A stretch of 64,000 nucleotides of DNA from Bacteroidia bacterium (GCA_030430575.1 JAUIKF010000002.1:124001-188000), one strand, 5' to 3'. Shown: positions 26,844 through 35,138, counted from the stretch's first letter. Numbers and translations: made by a program. Notes: generated by a model not told the origin, from the letters alone.

Positions 26844-27409
26844 CGTCTGTAGCTGTATTTTTTGATGAGGTATTGAAGGGTAATAGCAAATCGCCACCGT
26901 TCTCGTTCGTAGATGATTGAAGGATAATAAGTCAGGCCCATTTTCAAGCGCCAATCCCCTGTGCCTAAACGCAGGCCAGTCTCTGGCAATACGGTAAACC
27001 CTGTTCCTGGACGTACCAGTGTCCCGGCATAATCTCCCCAAACATAAGCCCCCTTCAGGCTCACATAAGCCCCCCATATCCCTTCTAGGGCCATATATTT
27101 AGTAGCCCCCAATGTCATGAGGTATTTGCGCTCGCGGTATTGGAAAAAGCGCTGATCGGTAATGGGAATCTGGACTTTACGCCTCCCCAATAACATTTGG
27201 AAATTGGTAGTCACCTCCAGGTCAAGCGGCTGGTTGTAATAGCCTAATCCCAGCAACCAAAATGCTCCTTGGGGATTGATGGAGAAACCACTTTCTGTGA
27301 CGATTCTATGCCAAAGATCCTTGTCTTCTTCTTGCGCCTGTAGCGTAGGAATAAGGAAAATCAAGCAACAAACAATGCTTGAAACTATTTTTATCTTATA
27401 TATACTCAA
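26840..27409 (-). CDS. Outer-membrane barrel-like protein, coupled to lipoprotein
   Basis: 189 residues if translation starts at TTG 27409, which gives a clean signal peptide (MSIYKIKIVSSIVCCLIFL, cleavage near LQAQE). An ATG at 27538 in the same frame would add 43 basic, unlikely residues and would overlap the promoter area of the RRM gene. The mature chain is a series of amphipathic beta strands with aromatic ends (FWLLGLGYYN, WGAYVSLKGAYVWGDY, WRLKMGLTYYPS, WRFAITLQYLIKK), like a small outer-membrane beta-barrel. It ends in TGA overlapping the ATG of the lipoprotein gene. Function unknown. Confidence 0.65.
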   Translation of the reverse strand: MSIYKIKIVSSIVCCLIFLIPTLQAQEEDKDLWHRIVTESGFSINPQGAFWLLGLGYYNQPLDLEVTTNFQMLLGRRKVQIPITDQRFFQYRERKYLMTLGATKYMALEGIWGAYVSLKGAYVWGDYAGTLVRPGTGFTVLPETGLRLGTGDWRLKMGLTYYPSIIYERERWRFAITLQYLIKKYSYRR

Positions 27410-27542
27410 AATGACTCTTTGCTTCTGTGAACATACATATTTTTGACATCTCTTCAAGAATTTTCCTAAAATCGCTCTTTCCCGATATAAAAATATGAAA
27501 TGTGATTTTTTTGATCCAAAAAGATTTTTATTATCCAATTAT

Positions 27543-27576
27543 TTTGCCGTATTTGCGGCCTTTCTAATACTTTTAC
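27543..27576 (+). promoter_or_regulatory. Candidate promoter of the RRM gene
   Basis: TTTG at 27543-27546, then 21 bp, then TACTTTTAC at 27568-27576. This fits the Bacteroidota layout TTTG-N19-21-TAnnTTTG with one mismatch in the -7 box, about 20 bp upstream of the ATG at 27597. Confidence 0.45.
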
Positions 27577-27596
27577 GTTTTTAACGCTTTTTTATC

Positions 27597-27887
27597 ATGA
27601 ACATTTATGTAGGAAACATCTCCTACGCTGTCACAGAAGATGAACTCAAGGCAGCATTTGGAGAGTATGGTACTGTAACATCCTGCAAGATCATTACGGA
27701 CAAATTTACTGGCAATTCCAAAGGTTTTGGATTTGTTGAAATGGAATCGAGTGAAGAAGGACAAGCCGCGATTGATGCACTGAACACTTATAACATGAGT
27801 GGTCGCGAATTGAAAGTCAACGAAGCTCGTCCTCGCCAGGACAACCGTGGCGGCGGTGGCTACGGTGGCGGTGGTGGCTGGAGATAG
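27597..27887 (+). CDS. RNA-binding protein with one RRM and glycine-rich tail
   Basis: 96 residues. A single RNA recognition motif with RNP2 (IYVGNI, residues 3-8) and RNP1 (SKGFGFVEM, about 40-48), then a tail with RQDNRGGGG and YGGGGGWR. Such short RRM-plus-glycine proteins of the Rbp/cold-shock type are found in cyanobacteria and many Bacteroidota, often in several copies, and act as cytoplasmic RNA chaperones or mRNA regulators. It is isolated, with a promoter-like element upstream and a strong terminator downstream, so a single-gene transcript. Confidence 0.93.
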   Translation: MNIYVGNISYAVTEDELKAAFGEYGTVTSCKIITDKFTGNSKGFGFVEMESSEEGQAAIDALNTYNMSGRELKVNEARPRQDNRGGGGYGGGGGWR

Positions 27888-27943
27888 TTCCGCCCCCAAC
27901 GTTTGCTTGTCTTAGAACATATTTCGTAAATGACCAATGAATT

Positions 27944-27975
27944 AAGGCGTCCCACAAGGGACGCCTTCGTTTTTT
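27944..27975 (+). terminator. Strong intrinsic terminator after the RRM gene
   Basis: AAGGCGTCCC (27944-27953) and GGGACGCCTT (27958-27967) form a perfect 10-bp stem with an ACAA loop, followed by CGTTTTTT. It is 56 bp after the RRM stop and may also serve the converging 2OG-Fe oxygenase gene. Confidence 0.9.
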
Positions 27976-28007
27976 GTGACTATTGGTACCGAATCGATTA
28001 GGCTTTC

Positions 28008-28691
28008 TTAGGCACTCATGGCAAATTGTTGCTTCTCAGGCTGGCGGCAGCTAGGTGATGTAATGATGAAAATATCTCGATAGGCCTCCTTGGTAGGGTC
28101 TATGGGTTGGACAGCGGTCGCATAGTGCCAGTAGGTCCTGTCATCCAGAATCAAAAGTTCTCCTGGCTGGAGTTCGTGATCCAGTACCTTGGTTTCTCCT
28201 TTATCAAAAGATAGCTGGGAGCGCCCTCCAGCAATATTGTGGCGATTGACACACATGATCCCGATATAATCGGTCCCATCCTGGTGCCAGCCTTCGATGG
28301 CAGGCAAGCCCGTCATCATGGAATCCGTACGTATTCGCTGGGCTTGGAAAAGGATTTCATCTTCATAAGTCAATCCACAATGGGCTACAAATGCGCTGAC
28401 TATTTTTCCTATCTCTTTTTGCAAAGTTCCCAATACATCGAATGCTGGGTAGTCGCGGATAATATCCCCATGAGTAGGGTTGTGTTTACTACTTTGAAAA
28501 AGAGGGCCGTGTGATTGGCGGAATACTTCTGTTCCAAGGACGCGATATCGGGCTATTTCTTTATATCGAAACCCTTCTTCCAAATAAGGATCCTGGGTGA
28601 GGTGTCGGAAACTGTCTTTGAAGATGTCTGTAGATAAATGGGCAGAAAAATCAAAGAGTTTGGCGGGGAGAAATGTGGGCAACGTGTTCAT
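28008..28691 (-). CDS. 2-oxoglutarate/Fe(II) dioxygenase family protein (PF10014-like)
   Basis: 227 residues, the full length of the family. The iron triad is visible: H136 and D138 in GWHQDGTDY and H189 in TYWHYATAV; R205 in YRDIFII is placed to bind 2-oxoglutarate. The motif CVNRHNIAGGRSQL is diagnostic for the PF10014 branch, whose studied members hydroxylate free L-amino acids such as isoleucine or leucine. The cytoplasmic enzyme would couple 2-oxoglutarate and oxygen to hydroxylation; the substrate is not predictable. Single gene with no pathway neighbours. Confidence 0.88.
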   Translation of the reverse strand: MNTLPTFLPAKLFDFSAHLSTDIFKDSFRHLTQDPYLEEGFRYKEIARYRVLGTEVFRQSHGPLFQSSKHNPTHGDIIRDYPAFDVLGTLQKEIGKIVSAFVAHCGLTYEDEILFQAQRIRTDSMMTGLPAIEGWHQDGTDYIGIMCVNRHNIAGGRSQLSFDKGETKVLDHELQPGELLILDDRTYWHYATAVQPIDPTKEAYRDIFIITSPSCRQPEKQQFAMSA

Positions 28692-28842
28692 GATAGTGAG
28701 TAGTTTTTAAGGGTTTGTCCTCATTAGTCGGGAGGTATCCAAAAAAACTCGCTCACTCGCCCAAAGAAATTCCTTTTTTAATCCTTTTTAATATCACTAG
28801 CTTTGTCTATAAGCATCAATTAACGCTCAATTTTACCCATCT

Positions 28843-29331
28843 ATGAAACAATGGATACTTCCCATGTTGGTTATGGCATTCTGGCTGTGTAATGCCAGCT
28901 CTTGCAAAGAAGCCGTGCGCGCCACTACCCCAGCGAAAGCCAAAAAAAGTGCCAATTTCCTATTGGGAGATAAAACAAGTTATAATAAGACATGGCGCCT
29001 AGTTTCGCGATTCGATCCCTATAATGGCGGCAATACCCAGACCTATGAAGCGGAAAAAGCTACCTTTCTGACCCTAGAACGCGATGGCACTTTTATTCAA
29101 CAAAACGCCGAGAACCATGAAATGGGCCATTATTACCTCAATAAAACCAAAGATGCGATTGCGCTGGTAATCGAAAAACGGGTGGAAGGCAAAGATACCA
29201 TGGACATCCAACAACCATCTGATGAACTCCTGTTTCGCCATCAAATTCGCACTATAAATGCAGATAGCCTTGTGCTTGCCTGGCAAGGCCGTCACGGCTA
29301 TGTGTTGGACACCTACCTGTGGGAATTATAG
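28843..29331 (+). CDS. Lipocalin-like lipoprotein, unknown function
   Basis: 162 residues. The signal peptide ends in a lipobox NASSC (cysteine 21). The mature part has the layout of small lipocalin-like/META-like Bacteroidota lipoproteins: KTWRLVSRFDPYNGG, then FLTLERDGTFIQ, GHYYLNKTKDAIALVI and DSLVLAWQG, i.e. W near the start and G-rich turns between strands. Probably a periplasmic or outer-membrane lipoprotein. It is followed after 70 bp by the MeaB gene in the same direction, with an AATTGATT hairpin between; operon status uncertain. Confidence 0.7.
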   Translation: MKQWILPMLVMAFWLCNASSCKEAVRATTPAKAKKSANFLLGDKTSYNKTWRLVSRFDPYNGGNTQTYEAEKATFLTLERDGTFIQQNAENHEMGHYYLNKTKDAIALVIEKRVEGKDTMDIQQPSDELLFRHQIRTINADSLVLAWQGRHGYVLDTYLWEL

Positions 29332-29346
29332 ATTATAAATTGATAC

Positions 29347-29391
29347 ATTATTGATTCAGGAGGTTTTTTTAATAATCATTCAATCAATAAT
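29347..29391. repeat. AATCAATAAT inverted repeat before meaB
   Basis: ATTATTGATT (29347-29356) and AATCAATAAT (29382-29391) pair perfectly over 10 bp around a 25-nt loop that contains AGGAGG and TTTTTTTAATAATC. It lies between the lipoprotein gene and the meaB start at 29402 and belongs to the AATTGATT word family. Confidence 0.55.
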
Positions 29392-29401
29392 CACTAATCC
29401 T

Positions 29402-30415
29402 ATGGCTAGGCGGAGACTTGAACCAGCGCAATATCTGAAAGGAATTTTGGCTGGTGATCGCATGATTCTCAGTCGAGCGATCACTTTAGTCGAGAGCGCT
29501 CTCCCTTCAGATCGCAAACTAGCAGATGCTGTTATTTCAGCCTGTCTACCCCATACGGGGAATAGTCTACGCATAGGGATCACTGGTATACCAGGAGTGG
29601 GAAAGAGTACTTTTATCAATGCATTTGGTTCATTTCTGGCAGCCCAAGGACTCAACCTAGCAGTACTAGCAGTGGACCCATCTAGCACCCTGACACGGGG
29701 TAGCATCCTTGGTGACAAAACGCGTATGCAGGAGCTCTCGATGGATCCAAGGGCGTATATCCGCCCGTCGCCAACGGGCGGATCGCTCGGCGGGGTAGCG
29801 CGCAAAACGCGGGAGAGTTTACTGCTGTGCGAAGCCGCGGGCTATGAGGTGATCATCATCGAGACGGTAGGCGTAGGCCAATCGGAAATCGCCGTGCGAG
29901 ACATGGTAGATGCTTTTCTCTTGCTACTTTTGCCCCATGCAGGCGATGAACTCCAGGGCATCAAAAAAGGCATTATGGAGATGGCTGACCTTGTGGTCAT
30001 CAACAAGGCCGATGGAGAATTCCTCCCCAAAGCGCGCAAGGCAAAAGCCGCCTTTTCCCAAGCCTTGCGGCTTTTTCCGCATACCGAATCGGGCTGGCGG
30101 GTTCCAGTCCTTACTTCATCGGCCTTGGAAGGACAAGGCATGGAGGAGATTTGGGGACAGCTCGGCGACTTTCGAGCTCAGCTTCAAGCAGGACCTCGGT
30201 GGGACGCCCAGCGCCAGCGCCAAGCGCTGCAATGGATGGAAGACACCATTCAGGAATTACTGAATCAGTCCTTCTATCAGCATGATGAGATGCAAAGGCC
30301 ATTGGCGGAATTCCGCGAGGCGGTAGCAAAAGGGAACCGGGCACCGATTCAGGCAGCGGAAGAGCTGATGCGCAGGTGGCGTTCGATGAGAAACGATGAG
30401 AGAATGATAGAATGA
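29402..30415 (+). CDS. meaB: Methylmalonyl-CoA mutase-associated GTPase MeaB
   Basis: 337 residues from MARRRLEPAQ; an upstream in-frame start at 29351 would translate the repeat hairpin and is unlikely. G3E-type GTPase: Walker A GIPGVGKST (62-70), AVDPSSTLTRGSILGDKTRM, IRPSPTGGSLGGVA, ETVGVGQSE and the base-recognition motif VINKAD. MeaB gates cofactor loading and protects methylmalonyl-CoA mutase from inactivation. The mutase genes are not in this window. The C-terminus is odd: the last codons (MRNDERMIE) lie in the repeat word GATGAGAGAATGATAGAATGA, so a repeat probably changed or supplied the end of the protein. Confidence 0.92.
   Translation: MARRRLEPAQYLKGILAGDRMILSRAITLVESALPSDRKLADAVISACLPHTGNSLRIGITGIPGVGKSTFINAFGSFLAAQGLNLAVLAVDPSSTLTRGSILGDKTRMQELSMDPRAYIRPSPTGGSLGGVARKTRESLLLCEAAGYEVIIIETVGVGQSEIAVRDMVDAFLLLLLPHAGDELQGIKKGIMEMADLVVINKADGEFLPKARKAKAAFSQALRLFPHTESGWRVPVLTSSALEGQGMEEIWGQLGDFRAQLQAGPRWDAQRQRQALQWMEDTIQELLNQSFYQHDEMQRPLAEFREAVAKGNRAPIQAAEELMRRWRSMRNDERMIE
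30395..30415. repeat. AATGATAG repeat forming the meaB 3' end
   Basis: These 21 bases include the last meaB codons and stop. They contain the 13-base word AATGATAGAATGA (30402-30414) found also at 8020-8032 and, inverted, at 4441-4453; GATGAGAGAAT also matches 4394-4404. Confidence 0.65.
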
Positions 30416-30476
30416 ACGACCAACCATATAGATGAAGTGACTCGTTAGTTTTGTATCGGGTCTAAGGGAAAAGCTT

Positions 30477-30508
30477 TTTGTAGTGGTCTTTTCTTTACCC
30501 TAATCTTG
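30477..30508 (+). promoter_or_regulatory. Promoter of the CotH-like gene
   Basis: TTTG at 30477-30480 and TAATCTTG at 30501-30508 are separated by exactly 20 bp, the preferred spacing for Bacteroidota sigma-A promoters; the -7 box has one mismatch to TAnnTTTG. It ends 43 bp upstream of the ATG. A second exact -7 box TAGTTTTG at 30446-30453 lacks a -33 partner. Confidence 0.6.
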
Positions 30509-30551
30509 CCCCAGAACTGCTTATTACCCTCAAATTTTTACCTCCCTTTTT

Positions 30552-32096
30552 ATGAAAAAAGCCATTCTACTTGCACTCCTCTTTTCCGTGTCAGCCTTTA
30601 TTTTTGCCCAAAAGCCAGGCGATAATCTCTTCGACACTTCTTATGTCCACCGGATCGATGTCGATTTTTATGAACCCAATTTTTGGGACACGCTGGAATA
30701 TTATTACCTGTTGATTTCTGATCCAATGACAGGGCTGCCATTAGGTCCCAAAAAATATCTTCCTGCCAAAATCACGATTGATGGCAACGTCCTCGATACC
30801 ATCGGCTTTCGTCAGAAAGGATTTTTTTCCAATTGGGGGGCTTCAGGGTCTATGAGAAAGCCCTTTAAGGTAGATATCAATGAGTTTGTAAAAGGGCAAA
30901 GATATGATGGGCTAAGGAAGTTTAACCTTCAAAATAGCTTTGGCGACCCCAGTCTCATGCGGGATATGCTCAGCTATGACCTGATGCGAAATGCAGGGGT
31001 TCCGGCTCCTCGAACCGCTTATGCCAGGGTTTATCTTAACAATCAGTACTGGGGATTGTATCTACTCCTTGAACAAATAGACAAAGAATTCCTGGATGCC
31101 CATTTTAGCAGTAAAAAAGGGAATCTATATAAAGCTATTGCGTCCTGTCATCTGGACTGGCAAGGACCTAACCCAGCAGACTATAAGGACGAATTGGAGC
31201 TAAAAACCAATGAAGATGAAGACGACTGGACAGACCTGATCCGCCTGATCAACATCATCAACAATACGCCACAGCAGGACTTTGTAGATTCCATCAGCAA
31301 TATCTTTGAAGTTGACGAGTTCTTGAAAGTGCTGGCCATGGATGTGATGATGCTTAACTGGGATTCCTACTACGATCACGGGCGGAATTTCTATATGTAC
31401 CAAAACCCTGATACACGCAAATTCCACTGGATTCCGTGGGACTATAATCTCTCGTTTTCCAGTACTGAGGTAGACATTTTGTTTAATGATCTCAAAAATC
31501 AAGGGGGCTGGAACAAGCCCCTCATCGAGTCGATTCTAGCAGTAGACTCCTTTGAAAATATGTTCCTTGACCATTATTGCACAGCCATCCACGGGGGCAA
31601 TTTTGACTCCACACGCCTTTTTCCTTTCATGGATCGTACCCAGGCCCTTCTGCATCCCTTAGTGGCATTTGACCCTCACTTCTTTTACTCCTTGCAGGAC
31701 TTCAATATGAGTCTAGATCAAGATGTGATCGGTGGCATTGGTTTCCCCGCACGTGGACTCAAACCCTTTGTCCGCGACAGAATTCTGACTGTGCGTCAAG
31801 AATTAGGGAATTGGGGCCATGTATGCCAGCCCAATGTCAGCATAAATGATCCGTTGACCTATACGCCTTTTATCTTGTACCCTAATCCCGCCCAGTCATC
31901 TTTCTATATAGAACTGGATCAACCCATTGCCTCTGGCAGGATATTGCTGCGCAATGAGTTGGGGCAACTGGTGCGAGATGCGACTTTCACAGGAACTGAG
32001 ATGGAAGTTGATGTGAATAATTTGCCCGCAGGGCTATATGTGGCGGAGGTGATTGGGAAGGATATAAGGGTAAATAAAAAGGTATTGGTGAGATAG
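30552..32096 (+). CDS. CotH kinase family protein with T9SS type A sorting tail
   Basis: 514 residues. A signal peptide (cleavage near FAQKP, residue 21) is followed by a CotH kinase-like domain (about 40-400). Family landmarks are GFRQKGFFSNW, RKPFKVDINEF, NLQNSFGDPSLMRD, YWGLYLLLEQIDKEFL and the metal-binding HWIPWDYNLSF. The last 80 residues form a T9SS sorting domain: FILYPNPAQSSF, then LRNELGQLV, LPAGLYVAEV and a final basic strand KKVLVR. CotH in Bacillus phosphorylates spore-coat proteins; secreted CotH-like proteins are frequent in Bacteroidota and their substrates are unknown. The protein is likely exported through T9SS and anchored or released. Confidence 0.9.
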   Translation: MKKAILLALLFSVSAFIFAQKPGDNLFDTSYVHRIDVDFYEPNFWDTLEYYYLLISDPMTGLPLGPKKYLPAKITIDGNVLDTIGFRQKGFFSNWGASGSMRKPFKVDINEFVKGQRYDGLRKFNLQNSFGDPSLMRDMLSYDLMRNAGVPAPRTAYARVYLNNQYWGLYLLLEQIDKEFLDAHFSSKKGNLYKAIASCHLDWQGPNPADYKDELELKTNEDEDDWTDLIRLINIINNTPQQDFVDSISNIFEVDEFLKVLAMDVMMLNWDSYYDHGRNFYMYQNPDTRKFHWIPWDYNLSFSSTEVDILFNDLKNQGGWNKPLIESILAVDSFENMFLDHYCTAIHGGNFDSTRLFPFMDRTQALLHPLVAFDPHFFYSLQDFNMSLDQDVIGGIGFPARGLKPFVRDRILTVRQELGNWGHVCQPNVSINDPLTYTPFILYPNPAQSSFYIELDQPIASGRILLRNELGQLVRDATFTGTEMEVDVNNLPAGLYVAEVIGKDIRVNKKVLVR

Positions 32097-32112
32097 CATT
32101 AAAATACAAACT

Positions 32113-32176
32113 CAAGTACAAATTCAAATTCAATTATTTTCTAAATACCTTGAGTTTGAGTTTGAATTTGTACTTG
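32113..32176. terminator. 16-bp perfect hairpin between converging genes
   Basis: CAAGTACAAATTCAAA (32113-32128) and TTTGAATTTGTACTTG (32161-32176) pair perfectly around a 32-nt loop rich in TTTGAG/TTGAG words. It lies between the CotH-like gene and a converging orphan gene and probably stops both. It belongs to the AATTCAA / TTGAA word family seen also at 33065-33090. Confidence 0.65.
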
Positions 32177-32199
32177 ACACTTGAACTTCTCTTTAGCCA

Positions 32200-32931
32200 T
32201 TAGTTAAAATGTCTCCAAAAGTGCTGCAGCTCATCGTCTACGACGACCTTCTTATCAATAAAGGTCTTTGACCCTTTATCGCCATTGCACTTCACTGTGA
32301 TGGTCTTGATCATTTGAACGGGCACCCATTCCAGGATCCAAACGACCTTTTTGATCAGGCGCCGCCTAGAATACCAGGGTTCCACGTAGTAGGTAAGGAC
32401 TCTCCGCACCCACCGCAGGTGCATGCCACGAAATTCTTTCACGATTACTGCGCAACCGCCGCAAGGCACGGCTTCTGAGAAAGACTTCTCTGTTCCATAC
32501 CCAAATCGTGGGAAGAAAACATAGGGACTGCGAATCGCCTTCCCTAATCCTGTCCCACGGCTTTTGTTGATGGGCATTTGTCTGCTCTCATCTGCTATCC
32601 CTCTGCCTACTTCTGCAACGGTTTGGATAAAGCCTCTAAGGGCTGCGGCTTCCACTTCCGAGCGTGGAGCTTCATTGTTTTGAGGCGTTAGGATAAATTC
32701 ATCTAAAACCACACAAATCTTCTCTAATAATTGCTGCATTTCTACATAGACCTCTTCCGTCTCCTCTACCTCAGGGGTAGGAAGAATCAGGGCAATCTGG
32801 CTGGTAAAAGCCAATTGGCCGATTGTCTCAAGAGCATTCAGATAGACTGCGTCTGACAAATTCCTGTTTTGTAGGATTTCAAGGGCTGCTCGCAGCGCTT
32901 GCATATCCTGTTGTTCATTGTTGGTTGGCAT
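32200..32931 (-). CDS. Orphan protein, no family recognised
   Basis: 243 residues, cytoplasmic by appearance (no signal peptide or membrane helix). The N-terminal half is acidic and helical (MQALRAALEILQNRNLSDAV, TEEVYVEMQQLLEKICVV, SEVEAAALRGFIQTVAEVG). The C-terminal half is basic and strand-rich with a cysteine pair PCGGC and a WVRRVLTYYVEPWYSRRR segment. This acidic-then-basic split suggests a two-domain protein, possibly binding nucleic acid or a partner, but nothing identifies it. Codon use looks like the neighbours. It diverges from the sulfatase gene and converges on the CotH-like gene. Confidence 0.6.
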   Translation of the reverse strand: MPTNNEQQDMQALRAALEILQNRNLSDAVYLNALETIGQLAFTSQIALILPTPEVEETEEVYVEMQQLLEKICVVLDEFILTPQNNEAPRSEVEAAALRGFIQTVAEVGRGIADESRQMPINKSRGTGLGKAIRSPYVFFPRFGYGTEKSFSEAVPCGGCAVIVKEFRGMHLRWVRRVLTYYVEPWYSRRRLIKKVVWILEWVPVQMIKTITVKCNGDKGSKTFIDKKVVVDDELQHFWRHFN

Positions 32932-33115
32932 AATTCTTTAGGGTTAAAGCGTAAAAATGATATGATCTTTCTCGCCCGTGTTGTGGCGTTTGACTGAGGG
33001 AGCTAATCCCCTTTCATTTATCTATCACATTCATCCCAAAATTGTGACCTTAAAGATTCCAATTGAACTTGCGCTTGAATTTGAACTTGAGCTTTATCCT
33101 TCCCTATCTTGCAGC

Positions 33116-35074
33116 ATGCAAGTACTCCGTCTCCTCCTCCTAGCTTTTCTGCTGACAGCATGTTTTTCTTGCAACGAGTCTCAGGAAGCATCCACAGATA
33201 CGCCTCCCAAGATCAGTGTCGCTGATCATCCCAATGTGCTCATCCTTTACACGGATGACCAGCGCTACAACACCATCCACGCGCTCAACAATCCCGACAT
33301 CCACACCCCCAACCTAGATCGCTTGGTGAACATGGGCGTCGCCTTTACACGGGCCCATACCATGGGCGGTATGCACGGCGCACTATGTGTGCCGAGTCGC
33401 GCGATGCTCATGACAGGTCATAGTTTATTTGACCTTAGAAGTAATGGGGATTACATCCCGCAGGAGCATGTCATGATGCCGCCACATCTGGCTGCGGCGG
33501 GGTATAAGACCTTTGGAACTGGCAAATGGCATAATGGCAAGAAGTCCTATGCACGCGCTTTCCAAGAAGGCGACAATATCTATTTTGGCGGCATGCATTT
33601 CCCCAAAGATGGTGGTCATGAAGCGCCGTGGTTGCATCATTTTGATGAAACAGGGAAGTATCCCAAGGCAGAAGGGTTTTCGGGAGAAAAATTTTCTAGC
33701 GAAATGTTTGCAGACGCGACTATCGATTTTTTGGGTAGGCAAAAAGAACAAGATCAGCCCTTCTGTGCTTATGTGTCCTTCAGCTCCCCTCACGATCCGC
33801 GTACACCCCCCGCAGAATTTGCGGCGATGTATCCGCCTGACTCTATTCCGCTTCCCCCCAATTTCCTCCCAGAACACCCCTTTGACAATGGAGAGTTGAA
33901 GGTGCGCGACGAGCAGCTGTTGCCTCGTCCCTTAACGGAAAAGGCTGTCAAAGAAGAACTAGCGGCTTATTATGGCATGATCAGCGAAGTAGATGCCCAG
34001 ATCGGAAGGATCTTGGATGCGCTGGAGGAAAACGGCCAGCTCCAAAATACGCTGATTGTGTTTGCAGGGGATAATGGATTGGCGGTAGGGAGTCATGGGT
34101 TATTGGGAAAACAAAGCCTTTATGAGCACAGCGTTCGTGTACCGCTGATCCTAGCAGGCCCAGGCATCCCCCAAGGCGAACAGCGCGATGCGCTGGTTTA
34201 TCTCACAGACATCTTTCCGACAGTGTGTGAGATCTCCAAAACTGAACTGCCCAAAGGGCTGTATGGCAAGAGTCTATTGCCCATTATGCAAGACCCAAAA
34301 GCTGAGACGAGAAGTACCATATACTACGCCTATCGCTTCCTTATGCGCGGCTTGCGGACAGTCGACGACTGGAAGTTATTGGCCTATCACCATAAAGGGA
34401 CCTTGCGTCACCAGCTTTTTAACCTGAATGACGACCCCTTTGAGACCAATAACCTTGCTGGCAATCCGCGTTTTGCCGATCAACTCACCCGTCTTCAAGA
34501 CTTGATGTCAGAGACCTCTATTTCCCACAAGGATCCCGTCGACTTGGATTCTCCCACATGGGGCAAAGGCCCTATGGAAATGCCCACAGAGGTGGAACAT
34601 TTGGCAGTTGGAAAAAAAGTAACGCTTAAGCAACCATTTAGTGCAAAATATCCGGGAATCGGCCCTAATGGCCTTATAGATGGGGTTTTGTGCATCAGCA
34701 ATTTCAGAGAAGACTGCTGGCATGCTTATGAAGGCGAAGATTTAGAAGCAGTCATCGATCTGGGACAATCCACCCGTATCTCTTCGATTTCGAGCAGCTA
34801 CTACCGCGAAATAGGTTCATGGATATTTTTTCCGCTGCAAGTCGAATATGCCCTTTCATCTGATGGGAAAAATTTCTCAGTAGTAGGCAGGGTGAAAAAT
34901 GAAGCCCCTACAGACGAAGACACCAAGGGTCGCAAAGACATGACTTTAACGATGAAAGCGCAGCAGGCACGATATGTACGGGTTAGGGCAAAAAGCCAAG
35001 GCACTTGCCCCGACTGGCACAGTGGGGCGGGGGGAAAGGCCTGGTTATTTGTGGATGAAATAGTGGTGAAATAA
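33116..35074 (+). CDS. Lipoprotein sulfatase with C-terminal discoidin-like domain
   Basis: 652 residues from MQVLRLLLLA; an in-frame ATG at 32978 would bury the signal peptide. Lipobox LLTAC puts cysteine 16 at the mature N-terminus. The sulfatase core (about 40-485) has metal ligands D47/D48 in YTDDQ, and C91 in CVPSR, the site converted to formylglycine, then FAGDNG and HSVRVPL. The closest style is iduronate-2-sulfatase/choline-sulfatase-like enzymes used on algal or host sulfated glycans. Residues about 510-652 resemble an F5/8 type C (discoidin) carbohydrate-binding domain (RYVRVRAKS). A TTTG-N21-TATCTTG element just upstream of the ATG could be a promoter giving an almost leaderless mRNA. 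Confidence 0.9.
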   Translation: MQVLRLLLLAFLLTACFSCNESQEASTDTPPKISVADHPNVLILYTDDQRYNTIHALNNPDIHTPNLDRLVNMGVAFTRAHTMGGMHGALCVPSRAMLMTGHSLFDLRSNGDYIPQEHVMMPPHLAAAGYKTFGTGKWHNGKKSYARAFQEGDNIYFGGMHFPKDGGHEAPWLHHFDETGKYPKAEGFSGEKFSSEMFADATIDFLGRQKEQDQPFCAYVSFSSPHDPRTPPAEFAAMYPPDSIPLPPNFLPEHPFDNGELKVRDEQLLPRPLTEKAVKEELAAYYGMISEVDAQIGRILDALEENGQLQNTLIVFAGDNGLAVGSHGLLGKQSLYEHSVRVPLILAGPGIPQGEQRDALVYLTDIFPTVCEISKTELPKGLYGKSLLPIMQDPKAETRSTIYYAYRFLMRGLRTVDDWKLLAYHHKGTLRHQLFNLNDDPFETNNLAGNPRFADQLTRLQDLMSETSISHKDPVDLDSPTWGKGPMEMPTEVEHLAVGKKVTLKQPFSAKYPGIGPNGLIDGVLCISNFREDCWHAYEGEDLEAVIDLGQSTRISSISSSYYREIGSWIFFPLQVEYALSSDGKNFSVVGRVKNEAPTDEDTKGRKDMTLTMKAQQARYVRVRAKSQGTCPDWHSGAGGKAWLFVDEIVVK

Positions 35075-35127
35075 TTTTCAGGCTGTAGGGTCATGATATA
35101 TCGCGTCCCTACAGCCTGAAAATTATT
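35070..35127. terminator. 21-bp perfect hairpin overlapping the sulfatase stop
   Basis: 35070-35090 and 35107-35127 are perfect inverted copies (core TTTCAGGCTGTAGGG), with a 16-nt loop ATGATATATCGCG. The TAA stop of the sulfatase gene (35072-35074) is inside the left arm. It lies between two converging genes and ends in A/T-rich sequence on both sides, so it should work as a bidirectional terminator. The core resembles the TGTAGGG...CCCTACA repeats found in many bacteria. Confidence 0.85.
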
Positions 35128-35138
35128 TGTGACAGGTG

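Noticed and set aside
29760-29782. Perfect 9-bp inverted repeat TCCGCCCGT/ACGGGCGGA inside meaB
   Set aside because: It encodes the conserved RPSPTGG segment of the GTPase, so coding constraint explains it.
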